Source: JBCCZC01 sp039188505
GTDB lineage: Bacteria > Pseudomonadota > Gammaproteobacteria > Xanthomonadales > SZUA-38
Reading direction: 5' to 3'
DNA length: 17,076 bases
Assembly (NCBI GenBank): GCA_039188505.1
Contig: JBCCZC010000072.1
Coordinates: 1-17,076 of the forward strand
Of this stretch, positions 13,767-17,076 are shown one piece after another (within the stretch, counting starts at the first letter, position 1; each line of letters opens with the position of its first letter). Below the pieces are notes generated by a model. The model was not told the origin of the DNA, searched no databases, and saw nothing but the letters and a program-made list of their open reading frames with translations. The position numbers were made by a program, and so were the translations under genes.

Positions 13767-15499
13767 CGATGGCGCTGCACGGACTGGGCGTATCGCGTGG
13801 GGTCTCCCTTGGCGTCGCCCACATCGCGCAGCGCCATCACCTCGACATTGCCCAGCGGACGATCCAGGAAGACCAGATCGAAAACGAGGTCCAGCGGTTC
13901 CGCGGTGCCGTATTCGGGGCTCGAACCGAGCTCCGTGAGACGCGCAACCGGATTCCGCGGAGCACACCGGCGGAGATCCTCGAGTTCATCGATGCCCACG
14001 TCCTGATGCTCGAGGACGGCACGCTCACGGAGCCGCCGATCCAGCTCATCCGGGAACTCGCTTGCAACGCCGAGTGGGCCCTGGAGGTCCAGCGCAACCG
14101 CCTCGCGGCCGTCTTTGACGACATGGACGATCCCTACATCGCCTCGCGCATGGACGACGTGGACCAGGTGGTGGCCAGGATCCAGCGTCAGCTCGCGACA
14201 CCCACGGCGTCCAGCGACGGCGAACGCTCCGATTACGACGGCATCGTCCTGATTGCCGACGACATCGCGCCCGCGGACCTCACCCTGCTTCACCACGAGG
14301 GCCTGGCCGGCCTGATTACCGAGTTCGGTGGACCCCTGTCGCATACGGCCATCCTGGCCCGCAGCCTGAAGATTCCCGCCGCGATGGGGGTGCGTCACGC
14401 CCGCCAGCTTTTCCGAGAGGGTGAGGCGGTCATCGTCGACGGCGAGCGCGGGATCGTGATGGCAGACGCACCGAAGACGGTGCAGACCTACTATCGCAAG
14501 CGTGCCCGGGCGTTTCGCGCGCAGCAGCGGGATCTCATCAAGCTGCGCAGCAAGCCCGCGCAGACGCGCTGCGGGACCCGGATCCGTCTCGACGCCAACA
14601 TCGACCTGGTCGACGACCTGAAGGATGTCCGCCAGGGCGGCGCCGACGGAATCGGGCTCTACCGCACCGAGTATCTGTTCCTCAACCGCGCAGACCCGCC
14701 CAGCGAGGACGAGCAGTTCGAGACCTACGCGGAAGTCATCGCGGCCATGGGCGGGGCGCCGGTCACGATCCGCACCATCGACGTCGGCGCCGACAAGCCG
14801 CTGCAGGGCCGCGGCCCGCGCAGCGGTGTTCCGATCAATCCGGCGATGGGGCTCCGCGCGATCCGCCTCTGCCTGCAGGACCTGAACCTGTTCCGCCCCC
14901 AGCTCCGCGCCATCGTACGGGCGGCAGCGGTCGGGCCGGTCCGCATGCTCGTGCCGATGCTCTCGACGCCCCAGGAGCTTTTCCAGGTCCGCAATCTGCT
15001 CAAAGCGACGCTGCGCGATCTGAAGCGCGACGGCTTCGCTGTCCCGGACCACGTCCCCCTCGGCGGCATGATCGAAGTGCCCGCCGCCGCCATCGCGGCT
15101 ACCACCTTTGCGAAGTACCTCGATTTCCTTTCGATCGGTACCAACGACCTCATCCAGTACACGCTCGCCATCGATCGAATCGACGACCAGGTCAGTCACC
15201 TCTACGATCCCGTGCACCCGGCGATCCTCAAGCTCATCCAGGGCGTCTTCGATGCCGGCCTGCGGTCGGGAACGGAAGTGACGATGTGTGGCGAGATGGC
15301 CGGAGATCCGCAATACACCCGACTACTCCTCGGCCTTGGGCTCCGGAGCTTCAGCATGCATCCGGGCCATCTTCTGGAGGTCAAGCAGGCTGTCACCGAG
15401 ACGGATATCGATGCGCTGAAGGACCATACGCGCCGCCTGATGCGCGCGAGCAATCCATTACGCATCGGCGCTATCCTGCGGGAAATGAACGAGCTCTGA
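13763..15499 (+). CDS. ptsI: Phosphoenolpyruvate-protein phosphotransferase, PTS Enzyme I
   Basis: Enzyme I autophosphorylates from PEP and starts the PTS phosphate chain through HPr. The 578-residue product has the N-terminal HPr-binding helical domain and the phosphohistidine swivel with active His194 in EFGGPLSHTAILARSLKIPAAMG. The C-terminal PEP-binding barrel contains IGLYRTEYLFL, GGMIEVPAAA, DFLSIGTNDLIQYTLAIDR and the conserved Cys509 in VTMCGEMAGDP. There is no N-terminal GAF domain, so it is PtsI and not the nitrogen-type PtsP. The start ATG overlaps the ptsH stop. With no sugar permease nearby, its outputs are probably the two EIIA proteins of this cluster. Confidence 0.96.
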   Translation: MTMALHGLGVSRGVSLGVAHIAQRHHLDIAQRTIQEDQIENEVQRFRGAVFGARTELRETRNRIPRSTPAEILEFIDAHVLMLEDGTLTEPPIQLIRELACNAEWALEVQRNRLAAVFDDMDDPYIASRMDDVDQVVARIQRQLATPTASSDGERSDYDGIVLIADDIAPADLTLLHHEGLAGLITEFGGPLSHTAILARSLKIPAAMGVRHARQLFREGEAVIVDGERGIVMADAPKTVQTYYRKRARAFRAQQRDLIKLRSKPAQTRCGTRIRLDANIDLVDDLKDVRQGGADGIGLYRTEYLFLNRADPPSEDEQFETYAEVIAAMGGAPVTIRTIDVGADKPLQGRGPRSGVPINPAMGLRAIRLCLQDLNLFRPQLRAIVRAAAVGPVRMLVPMLSTPQELFQVRNLLKATLRDLKRDGFAVPDHVPLGGMIEVPAAAIAATTFAKYLDFLSIGTNDLIQYTLAIDRIDDQVSHLYDPVHPAILKLIQGVFDAGLRSGTEVTMCGEMAGDPQYTRLLLGLGLRSFSMHPGHLLEVKQAVTETDIDALKDHTRRLMRASNPLRIGAILREMNEL

Positions 15500-15509
15500 G
15501 GCCTGTTCC

Positions 15510-15534
15510 GCAGCCGACCTCGCTGCCGGGCTGC
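15510..15534 (+). terminator. Weak terminator-like hairpin after ptsI
   Basis: GCAGCC (15510-15515) can pair with GGCTGC (15529-15534) across a 13-nt loop, eleven bases after the ptsI stop. It is followed a few bases later by CTTACTTTC, which is T-rich for this genome but not a uniform T-tract. It may act as a weak or Rho-assisted end of the PTS transcript, and the evidence is only suggestive. Confidence 0.3.
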
Positions 15535-15561
15535 CGCCTTACTTTCGTCACCCAAGATCGG

Positions 15562-15567
15562 GATAAT
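15562..15567 (+). promoter_or_regulatory. Candidate -10 element for mgtE
   Basis: GATAAT differs by one base from TATAAT and is preceded by an unusually A/T-rich stretch (CTTACTTTCG) in a very GC-rich gap. No good -35 hexamer is seen at the expected distance. If real, the mgtE transcript would carry a leader of about 155 nt before the ATG at 15728. Confidence 0.35.
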
Positions 15568-15601
15568 GCACGCGCGCCTCGCGGCGCACGCGCCGGCGGC
15601 G

Positions 15602-15701
15602 CCCGCATCGTGAAAACGCGGAACACGCCCGTGGCAACCGCAGCAACACCGTCCTCGCGCGGATCGACCGCGCGTCATCGAGGCTCGCTCCCGCATCGTG
15701 A
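15602..15701 (+). repeat. 12-nt perfect direct repeat in the mgtE leader
   Basis: CCCGCATCGTGA occurs at 15602-15613 and again at 15690-15701, 88 bases apart, both inside the ptsI-mgtE gap. The matches stop exactly at 12 bases on both sides. The rest of this 228-nt gap holds GC-rich inverted repeats (such as GGCGC-ac-GCGCC near 15583-15594) but no gene that I can support. Confidence 0.55.
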
Positions 15702-15727
15702 GCCGGCAGACGGGGCAGGATCGACGC

Positions 15728-16937
15728 ATGGCTGAGTACGCGCGACACGAGAAGACGGAAAAGCAGCTTCAGCAGCTGTCGGACGCGATCAAGACCGGGC
15801 GCCTCCAGCCCGTGCGGCGCATGATCAACACGCTGCCTCCGGGCGAGATCGCCGACCTGCTCGAGTCATTGCCGCCGGAGCCGCGCGCGCTTGTCTGGGA
15901 ACTGGTCGACCAGGGCCAGGACGGCGAGATCCTCGTGGAGGTCGCCGACGAGGTCCGGGCCGGCCTGATCGACGCGATGGAGGACGAGGCGCTGGTCGAG
16001 GCCACCGCGGAACTCGAGATCGACGATCTCGCGGACATCCTCGACGACCTTCCGGATCCGGTCATCCGCCAGGTCCTTCAGGACATGGACAGCCAGGATC
16101 GGGAACGCCTGACCCAGGTCCTGGCCTACCCCGAGGACAGCGCCGGCGGTCTGATGAACCCCGACGTCCCGACGATTCGCGCGGACGTGACCCTCGACGT
16201 CGTGCAGCGCTATCTCCGCATGCGGGGGGAGTTGCCGGAGCCCATCGACAGCCTCTACGTCGTCGACCGGGACGGCCGTCATGTCGGGCGCCTGGCCTTC
16301 GTGGACCTGCTGGTGAGGAGCCAGGATCAGACCGACAGCGATCTGATCAAGAGCGACCGGGAGCCGATCCCGGTGGACCTGCCCGCCGGTGAGGTCGCCA
16401 TGCGCTTCGAGCACCACGATTACGTGTCGGCACCCGTCATCGACCAGCATGGGATGCTCCTCGGCCGCATCACGATCGACGACATCGTCGACGTCATCCG
16501 TGACCAGGCGGAGCACGACGTGCTCAGCATGGCGGGTCTGGACGAGGAGGACGACATGTTCGCGCCGGTCCTCATCGCCAGCCGCCGGCGCGCGCTCTAC
16601 CTCGGCCTCAACCTCGTCACCGCCTTCGTGGCCGGCTGGTTCGTTGGCCTCTTCGACAAGACCCTGGAGCAGGCCGTGGCCCTGGCGGTGCTGATGCCCG
16701 TGGTCGCCTCCATGGGCGGCATCGCAGGCACCCAGACGCTGACGCTCATGATCCGCGGCTTCGCGACCGGTCAGGTCGGGTCGGGCAATACGGCCGCCCT
16801 GCTGCGCAAGGAACTCGCCATCGGCACGCTCAACGGGCTCCTCTGGGCGACGGTCGTTGGCATCGTCGCGATGGTCTGGTTCGACCGCGAATCAATCGGC
16901 TTCGTGGCCGCGGCAGCCGTACTCTTGAATCTCGCTG
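15728..16937 (+). CDS. mgtE: Magnesium transporter MgtE, 3'-truncated at an inverted junction
   Basis: MgtE is a homodimeric inner-membrane Mg2+ channel gated by cytosolic Mg2+. The start ATG has AGGA seven bases upstream. The first ~130 residues form the acidic helical N-domain, ending at YPEDSAGGLMN (134-144). CBS domains follow at about 144-200 and 208-265, the second with SAPVIDQHGMLLGRITIDDIVDVI. The membrane part begins near 285 and includes the pore-region motif MPVVASMGGIAGTQTLTLMIRG. True MgtE sequence stops at about residue 403 (NLA). Beyond that the frame stays open to the window end, but those residues are an antisense reading of mgtE itself. About 50 C-terminal residues, covering the last membrane helices, are therefore missing. 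Neighbour ptsI lies 228 bases upstream. Confidence 0.93.
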
Positions 16938-17076
16938 GGTCGACGTCGAGGCGTCTGAGGACGACGGGCACGATCACGCCGGCAAGCGCGCCCACAGCAA
17001 GATTCAGGAGGACGGCTGCCGCGGCCACGAAGCCGATCGATTCGCGGTCGAACCAGACGATCGCGACGATGCCAAC
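16856..17076. repeat. Imperfect inverted repeat of mgtE at window end
   Basis: The arm 16856-16937 is repeated in inverse orientation at 16995-17076 over 82 bases with five mismatches, about 94% identity. The 57 bases between the arms (16938-16994) are mgtE sequence of the minus-strand copy only. In plus-strand coordinates the mismatches fall at 16873, 16894, 16921, 16925 and 16933. Four change no amino acid (three third-position changes and one TTG/CTG); one changes Met to Ile. See the matching finding for interpretation. Confidence 0.93.
16933..17076 (-). pseudogene. mgtE: Second mgtE copy, inverted fragment (48 codons)
   Basis: Read from 17076 downwards, the minus strand encodes 48 residues of MgtE: VGIVAIVWFDRESIGFV, then AAAAVLLNLAVGALAGVIV, then PVVLRRLDVDPA. 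The first 27 residues duplicate residues 377-403 of the plus-strand mgtE with one substitution. The last 21 continue into the C-terminal region that the plus-strand copy lacks. After GCG (16933-16935) the frame runs into antisense of the plus-strand gene, so this is a fragment open at both ends. It is probably part of an otherwise normal mgtE from a close variant, joined here tail-to-tail. Confidence 0.85.

Noticed and set aside
15610..15735. 41-residue frame starting at GTG 15610 and ending just inside mgtE
   Set aside because: It has no Shine-Dalgarno sequence, low-complexity composition and no recognisable family; it looks like chance openness in GC-rich DNA.
16326..16336. Ile in the MgtE motif GGIAGTQ where many MgtE proteins have Asn, at about 16715-16735
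   Set aside because: From memory, the GGIAG form is common in gammaproteobacterial MgtE, so it is not a sign of lost function.
16938..17076. C-terminal extension of the plus-strand mgtE frame to the window end
   Set aside because: The frame is open, but its residues are Arg/Thr-rich antisense translation of the inverted mgtE copy and do not resemble any membrane segment.

Overview
The window is a chromosomal housekeeping segment from a high-GC gammaproteobacterium. It probably belongs to a lineage that, unlike the enteric bacteria, carries HPr kinase/phosphorylase in its PTS cluster (the gene order recalls Ectothiorhodospiraceae-like or related groups, but I cannot place it further from sequence alone). 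Almost every base is explained by conserved genes. I see no tRNA, rRNA, CRISPR array, transposase, prophage or toxin-antitoxin system. The first and last genes are both cut, so this is probably a whole contig.

Layout. (1) 1-2439, plus strand: purM (5'-cut by a few residues), purN and a secreted DUF3108-type protein. (2) 2460-3970, minus strand: ibaG then murA, converging on block 1. (3) 3971-4325: a 355-nt divergent intergenic region. (4) 4326-8690, plus strand: a CaCA-type antiporter (yrbG), kdsD, kdsC, lptC, lptA, lptB. This is the KDO synthesis and LPS export block, with every gene overlapping the next. (5) 8805-11263: rpoN, hpf, ptsN. (6) 11292-15499: hprK, rapZ, an EIIA of the mannose family, ptsH, ptsI, tightly coupled. 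(7) 15728 to the end: mgtE, interrupted near the window end by an inverted duplication of itself.

How the genes work together. Blocks 4-6 match the order of the E. coli yrbG-kdsD-kdsC-lptCAB-rpoN-hpf-ptsN-rapZ-npr region. Here hprK is inserted and the single npr is replaced by EIIA-Man, HPr and Enzyme I. No EIIB or EIIC permease is present, so the locus reads as a regulatory PTS. EI would phosphorylate HPr on His15, HPr would pass phosphate to PtsN and EIIA-Man, and HprK would modify HPr Ser46. The divergent ibaG-murA pair also matches E. coli, but the mlaFEDCB genes that separate ibaG from yrbG there are absent here.

Most notable signals. A near-perfect sigma-54 promoter (TGGCACG-N4-CTGC, GG-N10-GC) lies directly upstream of rpoN itself, suggesting autoregulation. 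The last 221 bases form an imperfect inverted repeat of mgtE whose arms differ almost only at synonymous sites, best explained as a chimeric junction between two strain variants. A 12-nt perfect direct repeat sits in the mgtE leader. I found no clearly new biological system; the window is mainly a well-conserved region with these local peculiarities.
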